From: Podospora pseudoanserina
Lineage: Eukaryota; Ascomycota; Sordariomycetes; Sordariales; Podosporaceae
Direction of reading: 5' to 3'
NCBI RefSeq assembly: GCF_035222485.1
Contig: NC_085923.1
Span: 1,612,001-1,676,000 of the forward strand
DNA length: 64,000 nt
Shown here: in pieces, positions 24,365 through 36,037 of the stretch
Layout: every line of letters begins with the position of its first letter
Numbering within the stretch: position 1 is the first letter of the stretch
Notes under the pieces: model-generated
Seen by the model: only the letters and a program-made list of their open reading frames with translations
The model's database searches: none
What the model was told of the DNA's origin: nothing
Program-made: the position numbers and the translations under genes

Positions 24365-27300
24365 ATAAGGCGTAAGGTATAATACTAAAGCGTATCGTTA
24401 TTAATTTTAAAAACGTTTTTAAGGATAAGTAAATATATATAGCCTTCTCTCGGGCCAAAACTCTTAACGGACTTAAGATCGAAAGTAATAAGGAGTTAGT
24501 TAAAGAATTATTAAAGAGAGCTTTGTAAGGAGATCTATAAGTATAAAGGTTTATAAAAGAAATATAATAAATTAAGTTTAAATAATTAGGATAGGGGCCT
24601 TTAACTAGAGAGAAGTAATATTAAATAGTAAGGACAGGGGCAGTAATTTCTTTTTCTATTATAGGGCTTTAATTTATTTAAGTACTTTAGCGGTTTAGTT
24701 AAGCTTAATTAGCTGTATTTCCCGTACTATATTATAAACATTAGTAATAATAATACTTTTAACTTTTTTATTTTTTTATACGCTAGTAAAAAGTAATATA
24801 TCCGTAACTTTAGCTTTTACCTTACTAAAGCGAAAGAGTCAATAAGGAGTTTTCTAATATATATCGCTTCGAATTACATACGTCGAGTAGGAAAAGGAAA
24901 AGGTCTAGACTTTTGGGTAATGCTGGACTTGATAAACTACCCCGACGAAAGCTTTAATTTAAGCCGGGATTTCGATTTTAGTTATACCTACAATATAGCT
25001 CTCGCCTTAAAAGCTCCCATCACTAATCTTTGTCTGCTCCCGCTGCCGTGCCCGTTAGTGCCGCTCCTGCTGCCGCTCTTACCGCGGCCGATCTTCCTGC
25101 TGCCCCGGTTATAAATTTTCCCTTTTATAATAATACTATATTTCTGTGTCCTTGCATTCTTGCTCCAGCCATTTTAAAATCCGGATATTAGCTATACTTG
25201 AATTTAAATAAAAGTTAGACGAATATAAACTAAGGCACTAGTTATATACCTATCCGGATATTTAGTCCTTACTTAAAAGGCTTATCTAATATAGAATTAC
25301 TTATTTAAAATAAAGTATTATATACTATTAAAGATCTATACTAACTATACCTTATTAATATTAACCGGAAGCTACCGCTGCCGCTCCCGCCGCCACTACT
25401 TCCAGTCCCTACATCGTGGATCGGGAGAATTCCTGCAGGGCCATGTCTACCTATAAAGGCTTACATTATATATATAAGCGCTTTCGTAAAGCTAAACGTT
25501 AGGTTAATAGCGACATTAGTACTATTAATATCTAGAACCGCGCCGCGGTTATAGATATATAAAAGGAAAATACAGCTTTAAAGAGGGAGGGCGAGAAGTT
25601 AAGGGTTAAGGGCGAGGGCTTAAAGGCTAGAATCGAGAGTTTAGAAAGTTAGGTAAAGGAGTTAAATAGGGCTATAAGTTACGTTTTAGGGGTAAAGAGT
25701 AAGGAGCTTAAGGAGGATAGGCCCTAGTATTAGCCGTTAGAGGGCTAGTAAAAGAAGTGGAAGGGATAAAGTAAGAGGCGGAGCAATAGAAGGGGTAAAA
25801 AGATACTTCGTTATTAAGATAGGTAAATATTAAACCGCGAATCGTGCGGATATTTATATATAATAACTCTTATAACGTTAATTAGTTTTTTATATAATAT
25901 TAAAGATACCTATAATAGAAACTTACGTCCTTATTTTAGTCTACCTTATTGTCTATACTTAAAACTATTACCTCCCTCTCTTTACTTTTAACTATAACCT
26001 TCTTAATACCTATTTCCTCTTTCTTTTCCTCCTTTTTAAAGTCTATATACCTCACTTCAATCCCCTCCTCCCTATTTACCTTCTTATTATCACCTAATAT
26101 CTATCTCCCTATTTCCCCTCTATATTCCTCCTAACTTAACCCTTTTTTCCCTCCCCACCTATCCTACCCTTTTAATAACCATAACCTAATAAGCAATTAC
26201 TACCTACCCTTCCCTTTTAGCATACTCCGTCACCGCCCCCTCCCTAAATAAAACTATCTTTGCCCTAGGATACCGAATAATTAACTCCTTTACCTACTTA
26301 TAATATTTATTAATATTAATTACCTACGTAGTAGTTACACGGAAGGTAAAGTACGTCTTTATTCCCGACTAGCCTACCTCCCTTAAGATTTTTACTCCCG
26401 TTAACGCGAGTAAGGTAGCTAATATAGAGCTAGAGAATATACGGGTATTAGACCGGGTAGTAAAAAGGTTAGTCTAGACTATAGTTATAGTATTAGTTAG
26501 GAGGTCGGAGAGGAGGTTATTTAGGTAAGAAAATAAAGATTAGTATAAGGTTAAAAGGCTTTAAAAACTAAAATTATTCTTTAAGACTATCTCGTAAAAC
26601 GTCTTAGGTAGTTATTTAGGGACTTTAAACTATATTATAAAGCTTTTTTAATATTTTTAGAGGCCGTAAATACTTTTTTAGAACCCTTTAAACGACCTAG
26701 AAAGGCCAAGTAGTTATCTCTTAAGGGATATTACTTATCTACGGAGGCCTATTTATTATATCTAAAGGCCATTACTATTTTTCCGGATATCTTTCTAGCG
26801 CTATATTTATTTTTATTACTCTTATATCTTTATTACGAACGGTATTTATATTATATTAATTATCTTTTAACTTTATATATTTCTAGCCTACTATCTATCT
26901 TAAATATAATTATACTTTAATTATTTATTTTAAATTATAATATTCTCGCACTTATCTCTTTTATATCGATCCATTATTATTAGTACTTCTTTTCCTCTTT
27001 TTTATTTTAAAAACAAAGTTTTAATTAGTTATTTTTATTTCCCTATATACTTAAATTACGGTATCGGTAACTACTTACGCTACTTTTAGTCATAAGTTTA
27101 GACGTAGTCTATCGCTGCCTTTCTAAATAGCCCCTCCGTAACTATCCGACGCAAACAGGCATCTCTATCTTTGCATTTTAACTTCTAATATCCAGTAGCG
27201 CGAATAGGTAATACTCTGCCTATTTTGGCAGGCCAAAACTATTCAGCCTAAGACTGTTCGGAGCAAGTCTGCTTAAAGCAAGTCTGCTATTGCTTGGTTG

Positions 27301-28578
27301 AAAAGTAATGTGGAGGATAGAGATGCAGGGATCGAGTAGTACCAGAGGGTATGCTCTTTGTTAGCCGTGACCGGCTGCTTAGCTTCTGACTTTTATGATG
27401 GGGAGGCTCGCTAGCGCCCTAAGGAGGAAAAGGCTAGGATTATAGACTTAAGGGGGTAAGGATGCCTAGATTGTGGAGGTAGTATTAAATAGTAGTTTAC
27501 TCTTATAATAGTAGTAATTAGGATAGAAACCTAAATTGGGTTTAGGGGGGGGAAGGGGGGGTAGTGTTTTTTTAGTAGTTTTATTGCTAATAGAATAGAT
27601 TTAGTTTTCTTTATATATACTACTAATATTATTAAGGGGCAAACTCTAGGATAAATTTAAAAAAAGTTTTTATAAAGTTTTAGGAAAAGATTTAAATAGG
27701 TTTTAAAATAGGAAAACTATAATTTCGCTTTTAATTTTAATTTCTACTTAGGAGGATATATATTAGGATAAAGCTTTTAAGGACGTTAATTAGAATTTAA
27801 AAAAAGGATAGGTAACCTAATACTTTAACTTATTTTAAAATTATTATAATTTATTTTAATTTATTAGGTTATAAACCTTAAATAATCTTTTTACTTAAAT
27901 ATCGTAAAGAAATAAATATAGACTTTCTTTTAAGTATCTACGGTACTTTAAATATAAGCTAAAGGATAAGATATTTAGAAGGAGATAATAGAGTAAAGTT
28001 AAAGCCTCCTTAAACTAGAATCTTAAAATTAGAATATCGCACTAGCTTTATTAAATTTTAAATATTATTCGAAATTACTACTTAATATAGCTATCTATCT
28101 AGCTATCTAAACTAACCGATCTATCGTATATTCCTTCTAATACCTTAATTAAAATTAATCCGGACTTATATAACTATATTACACCACGCCTATCTTACAT
28201 AGACGACGCTAATAACTTTATTTTTTAAAATCTTTTTACTTTCTATTTAGCTATAGTTTAAAAAAAAGTAATTAATAGAAAATATTTAACTTAAATAATA
28301 TAAAGGGGCCTTTTACTAATTTATAAACGCCTTTATATTTATCCTTCCGTTAATTTAGTAAGTAAGCTAATATATCTTTAGTAGCGTCCGTATATTCCTA
28401 TATGCCCGAGAGCATTTTTAACATTTAGTCCTTCTCTTTCGCTAGCTTTTCTACCCGGGCCTTCAGATCCAAGTTCTTTCTAACCAGTATCTTAGTGTAA
28501 CGCTTCTTGCCTTATCCGAGGAGCATAGTCGACGATGGGTTAGAACTAGATATTGTATTATAATTAGAGCCGATAGTG
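24365..28578. other. RIP-mutated relics, unidentified
   Basis: No intact frame. At about 25560-25800 a plus-strand frame reads as a charged coiled coil (ALKREGEKLRVKGEGLKARI, then KKWKG and SKRRSNRRGKK), reminiscent of the C-terminus of pogo/Fot-type transposases; I cannot confirm this. Patches of normal composition at 25370-25445 and 27120-27480 show that mutation was uneven. The relic resumes at 36033, beyond the inserted complete element. Confidence 0.45.
28574..28578. repeat. Target-site duplication TAGTG, left
   Basis: TAGTG immediately before the left LTR, identical to 36033-36037 immediately after the right LTR. Confidence 0.9.
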
Positions 28579-28982
28579 TGTGACGAACCCCTATCCAGAA
28601 CCTCTGAAAGGAATACTAGTTAAAGGCACTTCTGAATAATCCTGGTCCGGTATAGCTAAATAGTATATAATAACGGCTTATCTCTATTATAATAGTCTAA
28701 ATACTAACGATTATAATTTATATTATATACTATAAAACTATCTATTTATACCGGCCAGTTCCTCCGTATATATAGACCTGTGGACCGTGGATCGTTAACT
28801 TATAGACGGTCCTCGGTCCGCTTTTAATTAGCTAATGCCGGACCGTAGACCGTAAGCCCCACCGCGGTCCCCGGTCCCTATTTTATTAGTCCGTTGCTCT
28901 TCTAGACCGTAAGCCCCGCTTAACGGCGCGGTCCAGTCTTAATTAGTCCCTCGTGGTCTTACTATCTTTTAGAACCGTAATA
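28579..28982 (-). repeat. 3' LTR of complete Gypsy element
   Basis: TGTGACGAACC to CCGTAATA (originally CCGTGACA). Carries repeated GGACCGTGGACCGT-type motifs and the conserved CCGTATATATAGACC, which in sense orientation is a TATA-like CTATATATACGG. Confidence 0.9.
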
Positions 28983-29214
28983 TAATGCTCCCTCTTTAGG
29001 CCGAAGCCTTTACGGCTTAATCTTCTTTTATTACTAACTATATTATAGGTTTTTCCTTCCTTTTTCTTTTTACCTTTATTATATTTAACCGTATATAGAA
29101 ACGTTATTATAAAACTAAATAGGCCTTTGCCCTTTCCTCCTGAATTCGCTATTGTGGTTCTATCGTAATACTATATTCTACCTATTTTACCGCCGAATCC
29201 CTTTATATTATGGC

Positions 29215-29735
29215 CCCTAAATCTTTATAGTACGTTAAGTACGTACGCTATAAGATCCTATATAATAGATTTAATATTAGCTTTGCTTATAGGTAGATCT
29301 TTCTTTTCTTTCTATATTATAATTAACCGTTCTATAGTAACCCGAACGATAAAAGAGTAAAATAGACTCGAGCGTAAGGAATAAAAGTTTAAAGACTAAC
29401 TTTCGTAATTAATTACTTAACTTATCCGGGTAAAACGAATATATTATTCTCTTCGCGTACGTAAAGAGCGCCTCTTCGCGCGGGATATCCAGGTGGAGGA
29501 TACCCAGGTAGCGTAGTCTGCCGCTACGGCGCCTCCTACTTCTTCGCCGGATACTCCTACGCGGCCGGACGCTGCCTAGGATACTATTCCGTAGTTTTCT
29601 TACGCTTTAGATCCTTCCTTAGGCCTAGACTAGCCCTCCGACCTTTCCTTCGATCCTAGCGTGGCCGGTTCTTCCTTCCTAATCGCGCTAGGTACCGTTA
29701 ATAGCGCGCCTTCCATTTCCTAAGGTACTTAAGGC
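29215..29735 (+). pseudogene. Antisense extra ORF of complete Gypsy element
   Basis: A plus-strand frame opposite to gag-pol. From about 29215 to 29370 it is free of stops, then stops occur only as TAA/TAG of the RIP type. Readable segments include SIVTRTIKE, NRLERKE, LIRVKRIYYSLRVRKERLFA (basic and helical), then DIQVEDTQVA, a Pro/Thr/Ser linker, FSYALDPSLGLD, PSDLSFDPS and LIALGTVNSAPSIS. The corresponding part of the older element at 17360-17790 is similar at protein level on the same strand, which argues for past selection. The predicted protein would be a small basic coiled coil with a disordered tail. Function unknown. A start could not be fixed; an ATG at 29213 is in another frame. Confidence 0.55.
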
Positions 29736-29774
29736 GCGTAGTATTACTTATATTTAGTTTCCTTTATACCTTTT

Positions 29775-29844
29775 AACCTCGTAATATAATATATAGTACG
29801 TCGATTATTACGTCGAAGGCGCGGGTTCGACTCCCGTCGAGGTT
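29775..29844 (+). other. tRNA-like sequence inside Gypsy element
   Basis: 70 nt with a perfect 7-bp acceptor stem (AACCTCG with CGAGGTT), a 5-bp T stem with a 7-base loop (GCGGG TTCGACT CCCGT; B-box match), a D-arm like TAGTATAATxxTTAGTA, and a T-run (CTTTTA) after it. The anticodon stem can form with one mismatch (CGTCG/CGTCG) but the loop has been altered by C-to-T/G-to-A changes, so the amino acid cannot be assigned. Its 5' half most resembles Asp/His/Glu-type tRNAs. The same 70-nt block is at the same place in the older element. Confidence 0.6.
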
Positions 29845-29899
29845 CTTTTAGCTCCGTTTTATAGTTATTTAGCTATAAGCCGGGGCCGAATTTTTTTAT

Positions 29900-32800
29900 T
29901 TACTTAGGTTTTAATCGGTCCGGATATCGTTAATAGAATTTTTTTTATTTATTTAAGTAATTAAAGTATACCTATAGTTCCTATAAGTTATTTATAGCCG
30001 GATATTTTAATTAATTAATTAAATATTTTAATTAATTTTTATTAAACCGTAAATTTAGTATTTCTTTTATATTATACTTTTCTTTTTCGTCCTTCGCTAT
30101 TACCTATATATTAGCCTTACTTATATATAGTATAGGTTTTAAAAGTAAAATATAAAAAGTATATAACCGTAAATATATTATATTAAATAACTTTAATTCG
30201 AATACCGTCTCCGATAACTTTTTCTTAACCTTAAATAATTCTATTTTCCTATAGTCTAGCTTTTTACTAAGTCTTTTAGTACGTAAATTATATATAAAAA
30301 GAAATATTATATTTTCTCCTTTAAAGCGAAGTCCCTCGAGCTTTTTAATATTATAATATTTCTATATTTTTTCCTTTATAAACTTTAGTTTTTACTTAAA
30401 CTTACCGTAAAATATATATATTTAATTTATTTTAATTTTAACCCTAGGTACCTTAACCGTAGGTCCTTACTATAGGTTTACCTCGTAACCGAAGTTCGCG
30501 AAAAACAATATAACTTTAATTATCTTAATTAACGATATATTATATACTAGTTATACCGTAAGTAATAGTTTAACCTAATCGTCCTATTTAAAATTAATAT
30601 AATTCCGTAAATACTATTTTACAATTTAATTAAACCGTTCCGTTTAACCGTCCGTCTAAGGGTAGTAAACCGAAAACGCTTTACTTACTACCTTTAATTT
30701 CGTTATTAACGTTTTCTAGAACTTCGATACGAACTTAGTATCGCGGTCTATAATAAACTTCTTTAATTATATATATATTAATATAATATATTATAATATT
30801 ATATCCGCTAATTATTTTACCGATTAAGTCTCCTTATAAAGTAAAAAGTATACTTATTTAATAAACCTATCGACTACCGTTAATATATTATTATATTTAA
30901 CGCCGGTTACTATATTTTTAGATTTTAGTAATTTAATAATAAAGTCTATCGTAACTAAACTCTATAGCCGTTCTACTACCGGTAGTAGCTTTAAAAATTT
31001 ATAAGGTTTATATTTTATAACCTTCGTTCTTTTATACGTATAGTATAACTAAATAGTTTCCTTAACGTCGTCCTTTATCCTTAGCTAGTTAAAATATTAT
31101 TTAATTTTTTTTATAATTTTAACGATACTTATATATCCTCCGAGCTTTAATATATAAATCTTTATTATTAATACCGTCCTATTACCTAGCCTTACGTACG
31201 TTTAGTTTTTATATTATAATCTTCCCTAACTATCCTTTTAAATACCTTATAGCTTTAGCTTTTCCTATTAATATTACTTTATAATATTATTACTTAACTT
31301 CCTTTAGTATTTATTAAAAGTAGCTTTTTCGCAATATATTATATAATATTCTATTTACGGCTATAGTAAATACTTAAAGGTATTATTTAACGCCTTTTTA
31401 AGTAGTAATAGTAACTCCCTAGGTATATCCTTATAATAGTCGGTTCGCCGGCTAAATACGTTTACTTTAGCGTTCTCCGAACCCTTTTTATAATTAATTT
31501 AAAAATTAAATTCTAAAAAAAACTTTAATTATTATATTTACCGTACGTTAAGGACCTTTATAGTAATAAAGTACCGTAAATTTTTATAATCTATATAGAC
31601 CTATACTTTATATTTAATATCGTTAAAGTATAACCTCCATTTCTCGAACGCTTCGATAATAGTAAATAGTTCTTTATTATAAATTAAATAGTTTTAACGT
31701 ACTTTATTAAGTTTCTTCGAAAAGAAAGCTACCGGATATAGCTTACTATTATCGTTTCGCTACCTTAGTTATTTACCGATAGTATAGTCTAATATATTTG
31801 CCTCGACTTTAAATAGTCGATTAAAGTCTAGTAGTTTAAATATTAAGTTTTTTAAAATAGCTTCTTTTAGCTTTTAAAAGGCCTACTCCTTTTCCTACCC
31901 CTACCGGAACTCTATATCCTTCTTAATTAAATAATTAAGTAGCCTCGTAATATTTATATAGCTCCGGATAAATATTTAATAAAAGTTTATAAACCTTAAG
32001 AATTTCCTAATATATATTTATAATTACGGCGTAAGCTAGTCCTTTACTACTATAATTTTTCCCGGTTCTATATAAACCTTACTTAACGATATTAAATATC
32101 CTAAATATACTATCTTCTATACGTAAAACTCGCTTTTCTTTTTATTAATTAAAAGTCCGGTTTCGTATAGCGCGTCGAGTATCTTTCGTATATACCGTTT
32201 ATACTCCTTTAAAGTACGTAAATAAATAAAAATATTATCGAGATAATATATTATTATTTTATCGAGGTATTTCCGTATTATATAGTTAACGAAAGATTAA
32301 AACGTTGCGGGTATATTAGTTAGCTTAAATAGTATTACGAGATACTCGAAATAACTATAGGGTATATAAAATATAATTTTTTATTCGTTTCTTTTTTTAA
32401 TTTATATATAGGTATATCCGATAGGTATATTTAAGTATATAAAGTATCGCGCTTTTATTAGTTAACTCCGTAATTTAAATATTAATAGTAACGGGTAATT
32501 ATTTTTTACCGTTTCGTTATTTAGTTAGCGGTAGTTTATATATAGTCGTAAATTACCGTCCTTCTTCGGTATAAAAAATATAGGGTATTTTATTAGCGAT
32601 ATAAACTCTTTAATATATCCTTTTTTTAAATTTTCGTTTAAGTATTTCCGTAGCTCCTTACTTTATTTATCGTTAATATAGTAGACTTTAAATAACTATA
32701 ATTTAGTTCCTTCTTTTAACTTAATTTTATAGTCCTATAGTCTTTACTCTAAAAGCCCTTTTAAATATTTAACCGTAAAGGCTAGGTATCCTCGATATTT

Positions 32801-35600
32801 TACCGGTATTACTTTTTTCTTACTTTTCTTTACGTTATTATAATAAACGTATTTATTAACCTCCGATATTTCTACTAACGTCGTTAACTCTATTTCTTCG
32901 ATCTTACTACCTATATCGATAGAATATACTATTACTTTCTATACTCTTTACGGTAATACTATAAAGGGTACTCGTCTTATACTTTATTCCGTACGTATTT
33001 CTAATTTTTTATCGTTAGTTAGATACTTTTAAGGTTTTTTTAGTCGTAAGTAGTTACTATCCCTCTAATCGATATTTAAATTATAATCTTTATATTATAG
33101 TTACCCTAAAATTATATCTTTCGAAGGTTTTATATTTATAATATCGAATATAATTAATATTATTTTTCCTTTAACTATAATATTTAAGGGTAATATCTCT
33201 CTATAGACCTTTTACGTAAGAAATAAACTTTATATAATTATTTATTTCTTTTTTTTCTTTTATAGTATACGGGCCTAGTATACGAACTATAGCGAAATTA
33301 AGTTCGTTTCTGTATTACCGTTTATTAATATTATTATTTAAAGATCCTTTTATTATATAGTAACTTAGAGGCGTTTATTTTTTTTACTTTTTTCCTATAT
33401 AGTAGTAACCTCGTTAACGAGCGCCGGGTCGTTATCCTATACCTTTACCTTACGTTAATACCTTCGAAAATATCGTTCGTGGTCCGTTAAAGGTTAACGG
33501 CCTCCGCGAAAGGCCGTAAGTCGTTTCTTAAATAGTTATATCGTTTAAGAGCGTCCTCTTACCCTAAGTTATTTAGTAATATAAAGTCTTTTAATTATAT
33601 TTACCTAGCTTCCTCCTATTTTCCGTCTTTAATATTCTTTCGTATTTATATTTAATAACGGTTTTTCTATTTAATCTTAAACGTTTTAGCTTAATAATAT
33701 TATTTAACCTTCTCCCGTAGGTATATAGCGTAGTTTAGACTTAAATACTATTTTAATATTACTTCCTTCTATAAGCGTATACTATCGTCTATATTTTAAC
33801 CGTTTACGTATTTAACGTAATACTTTATATACTTTAATATAATCTATATAATTTAAAGGCTATCCTTTAGTTTAATCGGGTCCTAAACCTTTTATAAAAT
33901 ATAATCGTTTAGGTTCTCCTATTAGGCCTTTTCTTATCGAGCTATAATCCTTTTAACTAATTATAGTTTACCCTTTTTACTTACTTTACGTACCGGCTAA
34001 TAGCCGTATAGCGACTTACTTTAATAATATTTTATATATTTATATATAATATATTAAAACTAAAGTATTCTTTAATATTTCGGATATCTAAAATAAAGTT
34101 ATACTATATTTCCTTTATAGGGTATATATTATATAAATATTAGTATATTCTTTAGTAACTTCGTAATCTTAATACTAACGACCTTCCTACCTTTCCAGTA
34201 CTTTTCCTAATTCTTATATAAAAGCTTTATAGACTATAATATATTTTATAAAATAGTAATTCCGTACTTATTATATTACTTTTTTAATATTATTTACTTA
34301 GTAGATCTCTACGTAAGACCCTCGTTTTTAGCGACCTTCGTAGTAACTTTTATAGCGATCTATACTAATTAATTCTATAATACTTATATTTAAAAATCTC
34401 TTTCTTTATACTCCGCCTTTAGCTTTTCCAGGGCTTCCTTTACCTTTTAAAATTCTATATCTTTTTATCCGGTATACTAATTAAAATTTTTCTTAGAGCT
34501 TACCGCTCCGCCTTACTAATACCTAATAGTTATTACCTCTATAACCCTCGGTCCTTTCAATATAATAGTTAATACGATCTCTTTTTTTTATCCGAGCCGT
34601 TTAAGTACCTTATAATCCTTTTTAAAGTATCCTACTTTACCGTAATTAAAATACTTAAAGTTATTTTTACCTTAGCCCCGGCCTTATAGCCTTTATTATT
34701 ATATAGTATTAACGTCTATTAGTCCCGAATATATAATACCGGAGTAGCTAGTACTAAGGTATTTCCGCTTACGCTTATCGTTAGGACGGTTATTACTAAA
34801 GTATCCTTTATAATTATTACCGTAGGTACCTTTACCGTAATTCTTTTTCTCTGTATAACGCTCGAACTACCGATCGTCGATCCGTATAGCTATAGCGATA
34901 TACTTATCGATAGTATCGGGCCTTAATTCCTTATATAACTTATTCTTTACCTCTTTCTTAAAACTATAGTAAAAGAGCTATATTAATCCCTTATCGTTAA
35001 TAATACTACGTAGGCTATCGATTTTAAATTAAACCGCGTAATTAGCCGCTAAGCGTATTTAGCGTAAGCTTAAAAACTTCCCTTACGCGCGCTTTACTTT
35101 ATTATACTTTTTAAATATCTTTTTAAGCTTAGCCTTAAAGGTATAGTAGCTCTCGAAATACTCTATAATAATCTTTTTTTAATACTCCCGCTCCTACTTA
35201 TAATAGTCGTCGAGGATAGGCTTGAATTACGCGAAAGCCCTATCCTTAAACCTAATAGCCGCGAAAATTACTTTCGATTCTTCGTTAGTAAACTAGTCTA
35301 AATATTAACGAAAATAGGTCTTAAACTAAATTAAAAACCCTTTAAGCTCGGCCTTTTCTCCTCTATAGTACTCCGGTACCGGGAACTTAATAATCGACTT
35401 AGACGTAGTCGAGATAGTAAAAATCTACTCCCGAGTCTACTAAACCTTATCCTCGAGTTTTTTAAAGCGCTTAATAACCTACTTTACGGTAAAGGGTATA
35501 TATCTAAAAAGTCCCTCGGTACCTAGGCTAGGCGGGACGCCTCCTATCTAAATATTCTTAGGTCTAGCTATAGTAGTAAAAAGATACCTTTAACTTATCC
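29900..35600 (-). pseudogene. gag-pol of complete Gypsy element, destroyed by RIP
   Basis: Read on the minus strand. Gag near 35580-34930: GLFRYIPFTVK, FPVPEYYRGEKAELKGFL, EYFESYYTFKAKLKKIFKKY. Zinc knuckle near 34680-34600: YFNYGKVGYFKKDY, a CxxCGKxGHxxxxC finger with Cys and His turned to Tyr. RT near 32420-32190: YLVILFKLTNIPATF then IIIYYLDNIFIYL, where YLDD has become YLDN. Integrase lies between about 31600 and 30300. A chromodomain-type tail is near 30080-29930, ending FYxRYPDR. Stops are almost all TAA/TAG at expected Gln or Trp. These products are the structural and replication proteins of a retrotransposon; nothing functional can be made from this copy. Confidence 0.88.
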
Positions 35601-35628
35601 GTAATAGAGTTAAAGTAAGTATATAACG

Positions 35629-36032
35629 TATAATAAACCCCTATCTAAAACCTCTAAAAGGGACATTAATTAAAGGCACTTCTAAACAATCCTAGTCCGG
35701 TATAGCTAAATAATATACAATAACGGCTTATCTCTATTATAATAGTCTAAATACTAACGATTATAATTTATATTATATACTATAGAACTGTCTATCTACG
35801 CCGGCCAGTTCCTCCGTATATATAGACCCGTGGACCGTGGACCGTTAACTTACAGACGGTCCTCGGTCCGCTCCTAATTGGCCGATGCCGGACCGTGGAC
35901 CGTAAGCCCCACCGCGGTCCCCGGTCCCTATCTTATTGGTCCGTTGCCCTTCTGGACCGTGAGCCCCGCTCGACGGCGCGGTCCAGTCTTAATTGGTCCC
36001 TCGTAGCCCCACTGTCTTCCAGAACCGTGACA
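35629..36032 (-). repeat. 5' LTR of complete Gypsy element
   Basis: From TATAATAAACC (originally TGTGACGAACC) to CCGTGACA at 36032, 404 bp, less mutated on its right half than the left LTR. Flanked on the right by TAGTG. Confidence 0.9.
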
Positions 36033-36037
36033 TAGTG
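36033..36037. repeat. Target-site duplication TAGTG, right
   Basis: Matches 28574-28578. Confidence 0.9.

Larger units (their letters stand above)
28579..36032 (-). mobile_element. Complete chromodomain Ty3/Gypsy element (MAGGY/chromovirus-like), 7454 bp
   Basis: Two 404-bp LTRs (28579-28982 and 35629-36032) and a perfect TAGTG duplication. The coding sense is the minus strand: gag next to the right LTR, then zinc knuckle, protease/RT, RNase H, integrase and a chromodomain, and a purine-rich tract (AAAGAGGGAG, minus strand, at about 28988-28997) next to the left LTR as expected for a polypurine tract. All frames are closed by RIP-type changes. A plus-strand extra frame and a tRNA-like sequence lie between pol and the 3' LTR. 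Family placement rests on gene order and the chromodomain tail. Confidence 0.92.

Noticed and set aside
29775-29844. A functional tRNA-Asp gene
   Set aside because: A loop reading TTATTAC would fit a mutated Asp loop, but then the anticodon stem does not pair; the identity cannot be assigned, so it is kept as tRNA-like only.
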